64,000 nucleotides of DNA, from the NCBI GenBank assembly GCA_038501785.1, contig JBAMJR010000154.1:1543001-1607000 (forward strand), in the 5' to 3' direction. The notes under the pieces are model-generated. The model saw only the letters and a program-made list of their open reading frames with translations. It had not been told where the DNA came from and made no database searches. A program made the translations under genes and the position numbers. Positions 48,601-62,500 of the stretch are shown piece by piece. The number at the start of each line of letters is the position of its first letter. Within the stretch, counting starts at the first letter, position 1. The stretch is from Myoxocephalus aenaeus (Eukaryota > Chordata > Actinopteri > Perciformes > Cottidae).

Positions 48601-51600
48601 GGCTCATGATCATATGCAGAGTATGGTGCATAATTCTATTAACAGTCCCTGTTAATAGAATTAGATAATAGAAGTCAGACTTAAAGGTCACTTAAAGGTT
48701 GCTTTAAAAAGTGTGTAGTTACTCAAGGGCATGAGCTGTAGTCGGCTTGGATTCACAGTGACAGTGGATACGAATGATGAGCATTAGAATCCGAGTCATT
48801 TAAGTCATTGTTGGTATAAAGTAGAATAATAATGTTGATTATAAGCTTTTGCAACAGCTTTCATCAGCAAAAACAAAACAAAACACCTTTGACTTACTGT
48901 ACAGTGGAAGCGCATGTAAGACACTTGGAAATTATTTATAATATCCTTTGTTATAACACAAATGTATTACTTTTACTTGAAGATTTTTCATATATTAACT
49001 GTGACCATTGTGTCACAATACATCCAACATGGTGGAAGACATTCAAGAACATTCTGCGAAAAGCCTCAATTAAGGATATTATTAACACGTTTGAGCAATG
49101 TGTGTGTCAAGTAGGATTTCTGTTTAAATATATCGGGGAAAAATAATATCATATTACTCACAGATACTGAAATTTCAATGGCTATGTGTGAGTTATTGTA
49201 CTGCTTTTTTCTGTCATTGTCAGGGTCAGATGGTGGCCCGTGGGACCTACAGTGAGCTGCAGGGCTCTGGACTTGACTTCACCTCCCTGCTTAAGGAGGA
49301 GGAGGAGGAGGAGGAGGGCCAGGAGGAGGAGAGGCAGGGTGGGACCCCCATCTCTGGGACGGTTTCCAACTTCCCACATACGCTTTCTGACAACTCAATG
49401 TCCTCTCTGTCCTCCCTCTCCTCCTCTCGGTACTCTTTGATTGAGGGAGCGGAGCCACCTGCAATGGTAGGTATATTTGAAACAATAAATTGCTTATAGT
49501 TGGCTTCAATTGCTAAAAAAGCAGTTTTCATCAAGCTGAAAGCATACATTTATAGCTATCTCATTGTGGGGAAAAGGCTTGCTCTCCACTCTATCAGCCA
49601 CTAGAGGGCAGAAGGTACTCACCCTTACCCGGCTGCTCATTACAGCCGGATCTGAAGTGTTGCTGGAAGACTGGCATTGACACTAGTGTCTATCTGTAGG
49701 TAGTGCAATCAATGGGAGAGGAAAGCCGCTCAGAAGGAAACGTCGGCCTGCGTATGTATGTGAAGTATTTCAGGGCAGGCGCTAACTTCCTGGTCCTCTT
49801 GGTCCTCATTTCACTCAATGCCCTAGCACATGTGAGTCAATTTTCTTCAATTAATGTATGTGTTTCTTCTATCAATTTTGAAAAAATACAACGCATAATT
49901 TATCTTGATCATTATTTAATTTCAGACGAAATTGAATGATGCAATAAATTGTCTTGATACATTTTTATTCATTACATTTCTTTTGCTTGTTTAGATTACA
50001 TTTGTTCTACAGGACTGGTGGCTTGCTTGCTGGTGAGATTTTGTTTCTTTTACACCATGTGAAAAACACGAATGCTCGAGAATACCATGTTTTTTAAGCC
50101 AAACTGACATTTTTTTAGCTTGGAAATGGTTGATGAATGGTTGATTTCATAGAAGACGACTGAACCAAACTGCTTTTCTTGGCATTATCTGTCACTTGTT
50201 GAAACTGACCTTGAGCTTCAGGATAGGAGGGATGTGTTCTGAATTGTGCCTTCACGTTGCAGCGTTCTTTCTTCGTTGTGTTTATTTGTCCTTGTGGATT
50301 TTTTGTTCTTTTGTGGCTGACTTGCAGGGCCTCTGAACAGAAGCACATCAATGTGACAGAGCACCTCAATGGCAGCTTCCCTCAGCAGCTGGACCTTGAC
50401 CTGTACCTAGGTGTTTACGCAGGTGAAGCCCACTGAACGCACATTGCTTTTCATGTACTGTTGAGGCTCTGAATACGCCAGCCATTCAATGAACAGATCC
50501 ACAGTTCTTTGGCTGTGGCCCAAGGCCTTCAAGGCCCGCTGTATGTGTACATGGGTCTCAGCTGTACAGAGAGATAGCAGTGCCTTTCTTGTTCTCTGAT
50601 ATTGGTTTGCCCTGATTGTCTCCTTGTGACTCCCAGCCTCTTCACTGAAAGAGTGAAGAGGCTTTGTATTCACAGTGATAGATCGGCGTTCAAGACAAAA
50701 AAAATATCATAATTGAAGGAAAGATTTAAGTGGAATATATCTGCTTTGTAAGATGGAACTTTAAATGCATAGCTGACCTTGGAATATGTACATTTATAGC
50801 ATTGTGGTTTGCTGATATATATATTTTTCTGTGCTTTTGGCAGGTTTAACAGCCTCTTCAGTCGTGTTCGGCTTCCTTCGCAGCTTGGTCTTCTTTAATG
50901 TCCTGGTGAGATCGGCCCAAACCCTGCACAACAGTATGTTTAATGCCATCCTTCGGACCCCAGTACACTTTTTCGACATCAATCCAATCGGTAAGTGGCT
51001 CTTTTGTTCATGAAGTTCTCATTTAGATGATTGATAACTCATAACTTCCTTATAAGATGGTCATGGTTGTACAGGAGTGATGAGATGATTATGAGATGTA
51101 AACATCCAGTGGGATCTTCTGTAGAAGTTATTGTGCTAACATCTCACCACTAGAGAGCAGACTGTTACTTACTTTGTCACGTTTCGATCCACTTTACAAA
51201 CATCCATAATATGCTTCTTCTAAAACTCCATAGTTTGTTATTGCTATCAAGTAAAACAAAATAAAAAAAGATAACTTCTGATTTCCAATGTGAATTTTCA
51301 TATTTAACAAATAAAGAAAAATATATTTTCAAATATTATTGACATGTTTATGTAATCTTTTTTTCTATATAGAATGAAAAACAGATAAATATTAATCAGA
51401 ATTTATAATATAGTGGCTCTGCATTTGGTACAAGATGTTTGTTTGTTGAAGTTATGAGGTTTTATTTCTGACTGCGAATAAACTGGTGTTACAAAAGTCG
51501 CTGCAGGGAAGTAAAGTCTGTGTATCAAAGAGGCCAATTCAGTCAAAAAGCCGAGTGATATGACTTCATATAAAGCTATAATGTATTTAAAAAATTGTAA

Positions 51601-54600
51601 ATAGAGTGCTATCTTTTTTATTGTGAGCCCAAACAAAAAGCAAGCAATCATTATGAATACATACTGTTTGCACTAGATCTTGGGCAGTGTTGTGTTTGGA
51701 CTATAGAGCTGTGTAAATACTGACATATTTGTCTTGTGCGCTGTATCAGAAATCTTTGATTATTTCGTTAGCTTTGCAGGCTCTAGCTGCTGGGTCAATG
51801 GATTAGGCAGATGTACACAATTTAGAAAGTGTGCAAACACTCCAAATACGGCGGATTTTACTCAGGGAGGGCTGATTTTTTTTTCAGGGGTGTTTTGCTC
51901 AACCGTTTTAAATAGAAACCACAAAAAAGGAGAGAGTAATTCAAGATTAATTTAAATAATTTGCAAAATATTTTGCTCTCCTTTGATTTTGTGGTCTAAA
52001 TTAAATACCTCTTTTAATTAGGTGAAGTTAGTACAAGTACAATGTGTCATTCATACCCAAAGTCAACTGTCAAGTGGCCCACTTTGATAACTTTAATTTT
52101 TCTGGAGCATTGTTCACCTGTCAGAAGATAATTACTCAGCCTAATCTCTTCATAGTGACATGCATGTACAACACAATCAGCTCGGGTGGGAATTCTCAAC
52201 AAGAAGGGAACTTGTATCTGTATAATGAGTCATAATAAGCTGGTAACACAAGTCTAAATATGATTTGAGGGAGTTCAGGAGCTTGCGGTTTCTTCTGGCA
52301 TTAGAAGTGGGTGCAGCGACAAAGCTTTCCTTTGCAAAGCTGTGTTTGGAGCAAACACCACAGGTCTTAATCTTTGGCTTTTGTTTTTGCTGCTGCTGTT
52401 GTGTTACGTATTGGACTACCTGAAGGCTTATCTGGGTGTGCCTTGCTTGGTAATCTACGCACGGGAGGAGGACAAACACTTTGAATAATGTAATAATCAG
52501 TTTAATAGTGCAGCAAAGGAGAGGCTTAACAGACACTGCTATCTGATTGCTGTTGTGCTGCTATCAGTGACCATTGTATGACCAGTCCAGTCATTACCTT
52601 TTGGCCTCCAGGCTGGCAAACATCACTGTGTGTCTGACTGGATTTATAGACGACTGTCCCAGAGAGTGCGTTTCTTTTGTCCTCCGTCCAGTCAACAGTA
52701 GATTAAGCATGACCACAACGCTTTTTTTAACAATACATTTCACTGATTTACATGTTTTTTTCGTCTTCTCCTGCTCTGTCTTTTTCATTCATTCACTTGA
52801 GTAAAACCAAACAGAAAAGACCAAGACAAAGTCAGCTGTTGTCAGTTCTGCCGTCTTTCTCTCACTCGTCTGTCTTTCTTATTGTTTTGCTTTAGTCTCA
52901 AATTGGTTATTGTATTTTATACAATATATAATAATAACTGCCACTTGCATAGCAACTGCGTCCCCATCCACTTCTCTTGTGCAATAAGTGTGAGTAATTT
53001 GTAACTGTGTGCCTATGTGTTGTTAAGGATTTGACAACTGTTTACATGTGTAAGTGATAGGGGTGCTGCTGCTGAACGGGCCCAGTGCTTGATAGCTGTC
53101 CATGGAGTTAAAGGTTACTATTTCAAGCGTCACTGCACAAAGGTCTTATTTTGTATTCTGTGAATGTGGTTTCTAACAATAGAGTACAGCACTGGTGAAT
53201 TATGATTGATGGAGAGGCATTGTAGCTCTTCTGTATCAGCCACTGAATGCCACTGCGCCATTTGAATCATGTGTCTGTGTTATCTTTTGTGCTGTGTGGA
53301 AATAGTTGATTTCCAAGTTGGGGTTTTGGGTTATTGAAATCTTTATATTTTATAACAATGCTATTTGATAAGAAGATATCTAGATGATTTTGATAAGACT
53401 ACAGATTGCTTTTTTCCTTGACTATATAAATTCACATGACTTAATATATTCATGTTGCTCAGTTTTAGCAATATGTACAGTCTTATTACAGCTGTTCATC
53501 CAAATGTGATTCAGTTAGAGCAGCACAGACAGCGGTGGATGTGTTGAGCTGATGTTGATCCCTGTAATTTAGTGTCATTGAGTGGGCTAATCCCCTCAGA
53601 GACTGCAGGCCAGGGCTTCAGCTCATCAGCACAGTCAAGGAGTGGAGTTTCAGTCAACACACACACACACACACACACCTCCACCGTCCCCCTTTCACAT
53701 CGACATAGTGGGCCATCTTCGTGCTAGGTGTCACTCAGTTGCTGTTGACGCAGGGAACATTAGATCTTCTGTAGTCAGTGATGTGAGATTCTAATTGTGT
53801 CTACACAGGCAATGTTTTTAATGTCTGTATTTCAGGTCTGGGATGCAAGAGTGTTAAGAGCAAAGTGGAAGAAGTACTGCAGAGAGGATGATGATATCGA
53901 GGTGTGTAAATTGAATGTGGAGATGGAGCCGTGTGTGTGTGTGCAGTATGGCTGATAGGGCTCCCCCTCGCTCGGCACTTCCACTATTTAATTGCATGAA
54001 AGGGAAGCAGAGGAGATTGCAGGAGCCTGGCGGTGAGAGCGAAGAGAATGGATTTAGAATGTATTAGTATTGGCAGCAAGGCGCCGGCGGTGGGAGGCTG
54101 CCCCAGGCCCCGAGGCCCTTCATGGAAGTGCAGGTGAGCTGTGCCACCTCCAGCCTTGGCAGCCCCCTCCCCAGTATTCCTTCATTATCGCACTTGCCTG
54201 ACTGAAAGGCCCCTCCAACTGCACTGGGGCCCACACATGGAGCGGCTCTGAGTCGTCCCCTTATCTTGATGTTTACAGGGAACAGCGATTTGCCACACGC
54301 CCTGCTCTAGCCGGACCCCACTGTTCCACTTCTTTAAGTGTGATTGGGGGCCCTGCTCACCTAATATCTCCACCTAAGGGGCCACCTTAGTTGGGAGGGC
54401 TTGATATTTCCTGAGCCTGAAAAAGTGGTGCAAATCACCCCTGGAGTCCTCAACCATGAGAAATTGTTTGATACTAATGCTGCTGATATCCTGAAACGTC
54501 TATACCCCTCTGTACACAATAGGTGATATTGTTGACAACCACCCATAGTGATTGAAGCCATTGTCCCATGCCGATCTTACCTCATAGGCATTTCCATGCA

Positions 54601-57600
54601 GTGAATGTCTTTGTGTAACTGCATCACTGTAATGTATCCCCTCTATAGTCTGCGCAGGATAGAGAAGGGTCTTTACTTCATCCCCTCTGAAACTCTGTTA
54701 ACTGAGCCGCTTGTCAAACAGCTGATAGCTGACTGATGTTCTCTGCTCTAACACCCTCTAACCATGTATGATGTAACCCAGAGAAACCTATCCTTTTCTT
54801 ATTGGCATTGTTTGTCAGATATGCATGAATGTAGGTCATCTATGGCTTAGACAGTAAAATTACATAAAATATTATTGGATCTTCCGCAAACACAGTTTGA
54901 CAAGTACTCCCCCCATTCCCAGACTAAAGCTGCGATATTCTACACTAGTATAGTAGCAGCTCTACCCCCTTGCATGAACCCTCCCCTCAGGATGTCTGTA
55001 TGCTAAAGGGGCACTCACACTGTGAATAAGATTAGTCTGCCTCCAAGTGTACAACATGCTTACGCCACTTGACTTTGAATCAGGACTGATTTGGAGCATT
55101 GCTGGATTGTTGCGGGGAATAATGCTTTGGCTGGGTTTAGGCAATGGCTGTTATGGGGAGCCCGGCCTCGTCTGCATGCATGTTTTTAGGCGGGAGCGGC
55201 GTTTTGGATAAAGCTGTAAGCTGCTTACGGCCGTGGAGAGAGGTGATTACAGGGCCCACCTCCGTAGGACTGACTGGGAGGCTGGGAGGCAACTTTTTGG
55301 TCGGTGCTGCCAATGGCTCCGCCACGCCTCCATAGTGCCATACCACCACATTCTGCCAATGTGCCGCTCAGCCGTTCCCTCTCTCTGGCACGTATTAAGT
55401 CTCACCCTGTTTCCTGATCTGTTCTGTGAGCCTTGATAAACTCATCTACATGCTTGCGTGATTAGTGTCACTTTGTCAGGGGTTGTACACTAAATATGTG
55501 AGCGCTGCTTTATTTACATTCTCCTCAGATAGATATTACTGTTTGCTCAGTGATGTGTCACCTTCGGTTGCTGAAACATTATGACACCATTTTGGAGGCG
55601 CTTTGAAAGGGAATGTACACTACACACGACGGATGTACACAGCTTGTCCGTGATTTTTTAACTGGAGTTCAGCCCCTGTAGTGGCAATACTGGCACTGTT
55701 CTTGTACTTTTTGTCTCCCTCTGAGAGGCTTCCTTCAGGGACAGAGATAGAGAAAGCCTTTCTGCCTTACCTGCCTTTAGTGTTAGGATTTTCTATCACT
55801 GACCCCTGCAATACACAGTGTGTAAAAACAGCTGGAGTGTAATCTTGTGTGCTGTGGGATCAGAAATGGGGAGCAAAGTTACTTAAAGAGTCACAATAAA
55901 GGGCTGCCACAGCACCTGCCTGTGTTTTTCTTCTGATATGACACTCAGTGTATAAGCTCTTTTCTGTTCTATTGGAGGGGACTTTGTTAACAGTTGTTCA
56001 ATAGTCTAGTGAGACTAGAAGAAAAACAATATAAATATATATTTATATCGTTTTGTATGTAGTGCAGGGATAAAGAATACATGTATATTTATTTTTTGCT
56101 TATATATGTTCTTCCAATCGGGAATTATATAGAACTGGTTTAATGTAGATCTTTAACACATTTTACTATATGCTACTGATTGTTTAAATGATACACTTGA
56201 CATCTTTTTAACCAAAAAACTAAATTCCACTGTCAATTGTGTGATTCTGTCTTACATATATCTACTCTAATGTCATCTAATCGGTGCTTTTGTGTTTTCC
56301 AGGAAGAATCCTCAACAGGTTTTCGAAGGACATTGGTTACCTGGACTCTCTACTCCCATGGACGTTTGTGGACTTTATCCAGGTGAGTCTCACCTCGGCA
56401 GGTTTGGTCGCTGGCGCTGCAGCATGGGAAGGCCATTTCATGCCTGGCTAAACCTGCTTTGTGGTCCGGGTCCCCTAATCTGGAAACAATTACTGTAGGA
56501 TTACCCGCCAGCGCGGCCCAGCGCCTGCACAGATTTAATAAAAGTGTGCACATAGGCTGAGGGCGTGGCTCCCTCAGTGTGACACAACAGAAGCGGCATC
56601 TTGAGAGAATGTGTTTGGAGACTAAGCAAGATGATTGGGAGAGAAAAAGGTACCAAAGAGGAAATAAAGGCCACAGGATGATGGGGCTGATGTGGAGGAA
56701 AACAGTGGGGAGGCGAGGAGGGGTTGACAAGGATGATGCGTTGAGTGGCAAGGAGAAGAAGTGTGAGCAGCAGGCATATGATGTGTTTGCAGGAGTGGAG
56801 CTGAAAGCGTGGTAGAGGGGAAAGGGGACAGGTCAGTTGGAACAGAACCAGAGCGGGACTTGCCCCTCTCAGCGCACCTAATGCTCCACAGTCTTATGGG
56901 CCTGGTAGCCAAGGGCCACCCTGGTGCATAACCAGGTTGGGTTACCAAATGCCACCCTGCCACCGTGACAGCCATCTCCCACGAAAGCCTGCGGAGATGA
57001 GCCAGCTCATGCACCTCGCACCACAAAGAAGGGAATGTTCGTTGCACAATTCGAGGTAGAGGAGCAGGCGTGGCTCTTTGGTTAAGGCCAAAGAATAGAA
57101 CAAAGGCGTGCTGAAAACGAATCCCCCCTTCACAATGCCTGAGTGATGTTTGTGGCAGATACCCATCTCACAGTAGACAAAAGCCATCTTAAATGCTGAA
57201 AGCACAAAAGATCATATGCACAAAAGCTTTTTGTCTGCTATAGTTTCCCTCATTTTGATAATAAGGTGAATAATGGCTGGAGTAAAATAATAAGTTTGTA
57301 GAAGGTGCATTTTCCATCTGAAAACAGTGAAAGTATACAGACTTGTGTTGCACAAGTTGGACTTATCCATTCCACCATATAAGTTATTACCTATCTTATG
57401 AATCACGAAATACAAAACACTATTCTATATAACCCTCTGTCTGTATTGCAGGGAAAGCTAGCTTTTAATAACTGAAGCGTAAACTGTCAGAATAAGACTG
57501 TATATCACATGCACATAATTTCTGCCGGTCGGTTGCTGCAGCAGAAAGTGGGAAGTGATTGGGATAGTGCACAAAGGTGGCATCCTTGGGACAGAACACT

Positions 57601-59013
57601 TTTGTTTGTGCTGCTTTCTGCTCTTGTTTGCAGGTGTCTTTCATGGAGCAGCCTTTAATGCTTTCAGGAAGGATGATTTTCACTCTTTTTTATCCAAGTA
57701 TTAGCTGCGCAGAAAAGCTGCTGATCCTAACTATTGTTGCTCATTCACGGAGGGACATTTCCCCAGAGTCATTGTTTAAATGGTTGTCAGGGGAGAATAA
57801 AGTGAAACTTCATAAACAATGCCCTAACTGGTTTATCTCCCTCTATGGGGAGAGGCCGCTTCTGTGTGGGGATTTGCACCAGAGCCTCCCCCTTTATGGT
57901 GGAGTAAGCACTTCACAGCCCCTCAGCACTGCCCCCATACCCGCCTAACAAGGGGATTCCCTCAAGGTGGGGGAACCTGGTTACACCCCAGAGCCCTATT
58001 TTCTTCACAGGTCTCATTTAGTACTAATTTAGTGTATTGGGAAAAAAGGCTCTTTCTCCTCTCTCTTTATGGTCAGGGGACAAAGACAGAAATGTCAATT
58101 AAAAACACCTCAGGCTTCGGGGACTGTCTGCTTTTGTGCAGACTTGACCTTTAAATCCTGGGTTGGCTCTATTTTCACAGAGGGGGCAGAGGAGGAGGGC
58201 AAGACAATAAGGGGTGAGTACAGGGGTCTTTCAGTGGAGGATTTTGTGTGAAGGCTCTTGACCAAGTCACATCACTAACTGTGAGGTCCGATAACTACAT
58301 TCATAGGTCTTCTAAACCATCCATACAAATTCAGTTTGTCAGCATGTGCATGCTAAGACACCAGCTGACAGTTACTTTTATTTGACTGGGATTTAGCCTG
58401 CTCTCACAAATGTTAATAGCATATAAACATGCATAAACACTGGCTCATAAATCATAAATTACAGCAACCAACAGTCCCCCGGAAGAGATACATTTCAAGT
58501 GTGTGTGAGAAAAAGAGGGAGTGCATGTGTGCGGTATGCAGACACAAACCCAGCACAGAAGACACACAAGTACACAGCAAAGATGACTATTGTCTAATAA
58601 CACTCGCGGGTCGATCGTTGTGTGAGTCTGTATATTGTGGCACATTGTGTGTCAGGCTTTTTCACTGGCTTTGTGGGATATGAGAACTGCTGACGTAACC
58701 ATGAGTGCTGTAGGATGGGATTTCACCGGCATTCTCTCTCTTCTTTACCATGCTGGTGACAGAAGAAGTGAAGAATTCACTGGCTCCAGGCGTTACACAG
58801 GTTATACTGAGAAACACAGGAGATGGTCCTGTGTTGAAATATATAGGCTGCGCCATAAATCCCTTATGACATTGTTTTATGACACTGCCATTGTCTCCCT
58901 GCACACGGTAAAAAAAAATACAAGTGACCCAGAAAGGTGAGAAGCCTAAAGATTAACTATACTACTTGTTATAGGCACTTATTGGTCAAATTACTGTAAC
59001 AAATAAACCAGAA

Positions 59014-59089
<76 letters not shown>

Positions 59090-59466
59090 TCATGAGTTTG
59101 CCCACTCAGCAATACCACACATGGTCATTTGATGGCGAGCATTGGCCAGCAAAAGCTTCCAGTGTGTGTATGTGTGGTCTCCCATGATGCTGCGGTCCAG
59201 CAACTCAGCTGCTCTTACTCAGACATACAGGCCAGTCCAGGGGTCCATTGAGCCTGGGAACTTACATAACAAAGTCCCAATCTTATCTACAATCTCACCT
59301 CATGTCAATATGATGAAGATAATGCATTATATGCTTTCTGTGACTTTTGTATTTGTGAATTGCTGTTTTGGAACACATTTAAAAATGTTTTTTTGTTGTT
59401 TTCAAGAAAGGGAGAAAGGAGCAATGACTGAATGAATGAATTTGCTGGACACAAGTGATTTATAGT

Positions 59467-59504
<38 letters not shown>

Positions 59505-62500
59505 CATTTCAAAGCCTTTCTCTTATTTCCAAAATGGGGTTGGAAATCAGCAGCTTGACTGAGCCCAAATAAGTGACTTCTTTTACCTTTTCACAGCACA
59601 CAAAGGCCTAATCCTAGGACTACTTGAGCCACCAATGTAGACAGCGACTGAGACCACCACAGTATGTGTCAGACCCTCCTCACCACACACAAAACACATT
59701 GACTGCAGCTTTATGAAGTGAAAATGGCCCAGAAAGGGAAAATGTGAAGGAGGTGTCCACAGTCATTTCTCCCAAAGAAAGGCCATAGCATCTGGGCATT
59801 TAATGCTAAAATAAAGCCCAAAGACAGAGTAGAATGGACTGGGTCACTTCTATTGTTCCAGAGCCCGAGTGGAACAGCCCTGTTTTGTTTCAGTACCACT
59901 GACCCTTGCAACTTATTGTGCCGCTCTGTCACGGAAAAGTGTGGAGTGAAAAAAAATTCCAACGATGACAGAGGACTTCTTTTGAGGAATTTTCTTTGCC
60001 CTGCTTTCCCCTCATTTCCTGTTTTGTTTGCACTTTTTTTTCTTCTCCCTGTGGCAAATATTGCACACTGTCAGTAAATAAAGGGAGGATAAAAAAGAGG
60101 TTGTAAAAAGCGTACTGATTCTTCGTGTCCGGAGGGATGTTTAATTAAAGGCAAGTGTTTATTTTCTGCTGTGGAACAACAGTCGCTATCATTGCTGAGC
60201 ACAAATATAGCAATTAACTTCAATTTTCTGCATTTATTTTGACATCAAAGAGCTGATAGAATCATTGAGAAAATAAAGCAATTAGGGTCAGCAGTAATCT
60301 CAATGGTCTTTGGACACAGTAGTGCGCCTAGTTTGTTTGAATGACTGAATCAGATGCGTGCGGTAGCTTTCTTTTCTTGCTAAAGAGCAATTAGTGGTAA
60401 TTCTTTATTTAAACTGTTTGTATACAAAACCTTTCATCCTTTTATCCACTTTTATGTGCAGCGGGATGTGGCTTTGGGAGTTTTCTGTTCCTGTGTGGTT
60501 TAATTGGAGATATGGATGTGGTCCGGGGGGGTGAGGTGTATGCTTGTAGGATGACTTATCAAAATCATCTGTGTGTAGCGTGGGTGGGGGGCCACGGTGT
60601 TCCCGATGCTGACATGATAAGCGCCAGACCACGCAAATGGATCACATCAAACAGGGGCTTGGCGACCGTGGGCCCTGGGGAGCAGGAGGAGGCAAGACTT
60701 CTATCTAATGGTTCCTGTTCCTCCTCTGTCCCCACAGATGACCCCACTGTCAGATAAGCCTGACTCGGACCTCTGTGGCTTCCGACTGAAATGGACCCAA
60801 TTAGAATTTAAGGAAACAATCGGCAGACGTGAATGAGCAGTGTCACGGTGTCACCAATCAGCAGCAGGAGAGTGAAAGAGAAATAGAATATTTGATAAGA
60901 CATTTGTTCAGTTCATATTTGATCCCCTCAAGGGAAGGCTGGATAACATGCAGTAATGGCTCGTGGGCCACCATCTCACTTTGCAGTCTGGTAGCCTTCC
61001 ATCAAGGCTAAGATTGAAACTTATGTACTGTGAAATTCTTGGGATCAGTTGTGCTCAGTAGCTTCCACCCACTGTTTGATTGTGTGGGCTCCACTACAGC
61101 AATGGTTGGACTAGTAATACCCTCTTATCTGAACTGCAAATGAAATTGAGTAGCTTTTCATCATGCAACTACACTGAAAGTGATCATGCTTAAATGTGTG
61201 CTTAAGTGGCAGATAGCATCCGTAATTAAGGTGCTAAATTAAATTTCCATCTCTCTGGGCTAGTCTGAGACCACTGAAGGTAACAGTACGATCCTAATCT
61301 CCACGTTTTAGGATTCATCTCTTAGGATGTGTCTAATTTCAGGGTGTGAGGTTTCAATTTTATCATCTATCAATCGAATATGAAATATGTAACACGGTAT
61401 ACCTTTCAGTTGAGAAGAAATGGTCTCTCACATGTGCAGTGTTGGAAGAAGTATTCATATCATTTATTTAAGAAAAAAGTATCAATATCACTTAGTAAAC
61501 ACACTCCACTAAAAGTCAGAGTCAAAGAATAAAAGTATGGAAATATTGTCAGCAAAATGTACTTCGTATCAAATAATTAAAACTTGTACAGCACAAAAAG
61601 GGCCCTTGTGACTGAGATATATATATATTCTTTATCAGATTCTTCAATCAGTTTCTAAACACAGTGCAGGGTTGGGTGCTTTGGTGTCGTCATTGCCGTC
61701 AATCCTGTTTAGGCAGCTCTGGTATCCTGGTCTAGATGTGTCACAGAGCCATTAACACAGGTGATGAGTCACTGTGTTGTTGAGGGCTGTGTGTGGTTTG
61801 AGTGTGATGTATCAAATACCCACAGTGTGGTTCCCAGAACCCTCTGCCAGTCACTGTGGCCATGCTTGTTGGCTGGCTGGTCTGCCAGGAAGGCTTACAG
61901 GCCAGAAGTGTTGAAGGGAAAGCCCAAGGGAGCCAGGGATATGAGCTGCAGTGGCCAAGTGGTAAATTCTCACCTGCTACTAAGTGAGAATTAGCGATGT
62001 GGTCGTTTTCCTTTCACACTGTGAGTCACATAACCTCAGTCCCACAACCTGCTGTTACCTTACTGTATGTCTGTGATGGTCTCACACAAATACAACTGAA
62101 AGTCTCTCTTGTTTAGCCTTAAGAAATAGGCCTCACTGCTTGGTGGTAGCCCACACAGCAGCAGTCAAGCTTTTCACTCAGATGCTGTTTGTATTAGTTA
62201 GTATTGTGCTCCTTTCTATTTCTCTTTCTGTCACAGGTAATGCTCCAAGTCATCGGAGTGATTGCAGTAGCTGCCGTCATCATCCCCTGGATCCTTATTC
62301 CCGTTGTTCCCCTTCTTGCTGTCTTCCTGTTTCTGCGATGCTACTTCCTGCAGACCTCTAGAGACATCAAGCGCCTAGAGTCTACCAGTAATTTATTTTT
62401 TTGGTGGTGGGGTGGGCATGTCCATTTGTGGTAAGAGACAAAAGCAGACCACAGGAATGCTAATAGACCATTGAGGAAAGCCATGGTCATTAGCATAAAG

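Larger units (their letters stand above)
56383..62236. other. abcc4 intron 20, 5.9 kb
   Basis: No second gene recognised. It contains a long TG run (59018-59085) and an AG run (59469-59501). Several GC-richer segments (56390-57030, 57840-58010, 60500-60740) break the AT-rich background and could be regulatory; nothing in the sequence proves it. Confidence 0.5.

Noticed and set aside
50407..50673. 88-codon minus-strand frame in abcc4 intron 18
   Set aside because: It has a gene-like composition but no recognised family, no splice partner and no other support.
53837..53902. Exon-like segment between TTTCAG and GTGTGT in abcc4 intron 19
   Set aside because: Exons 19 and 20 of abcc4 already join in phase to the expected protein, and the segment matches no MRP4 sequence.
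56292..61011. Many 60-140-codon frames in abcc4 intron 20
   Set aside because: They are chance frames in GC-richer intron DNA; none has a recognisable domain or a consistent splice structure.
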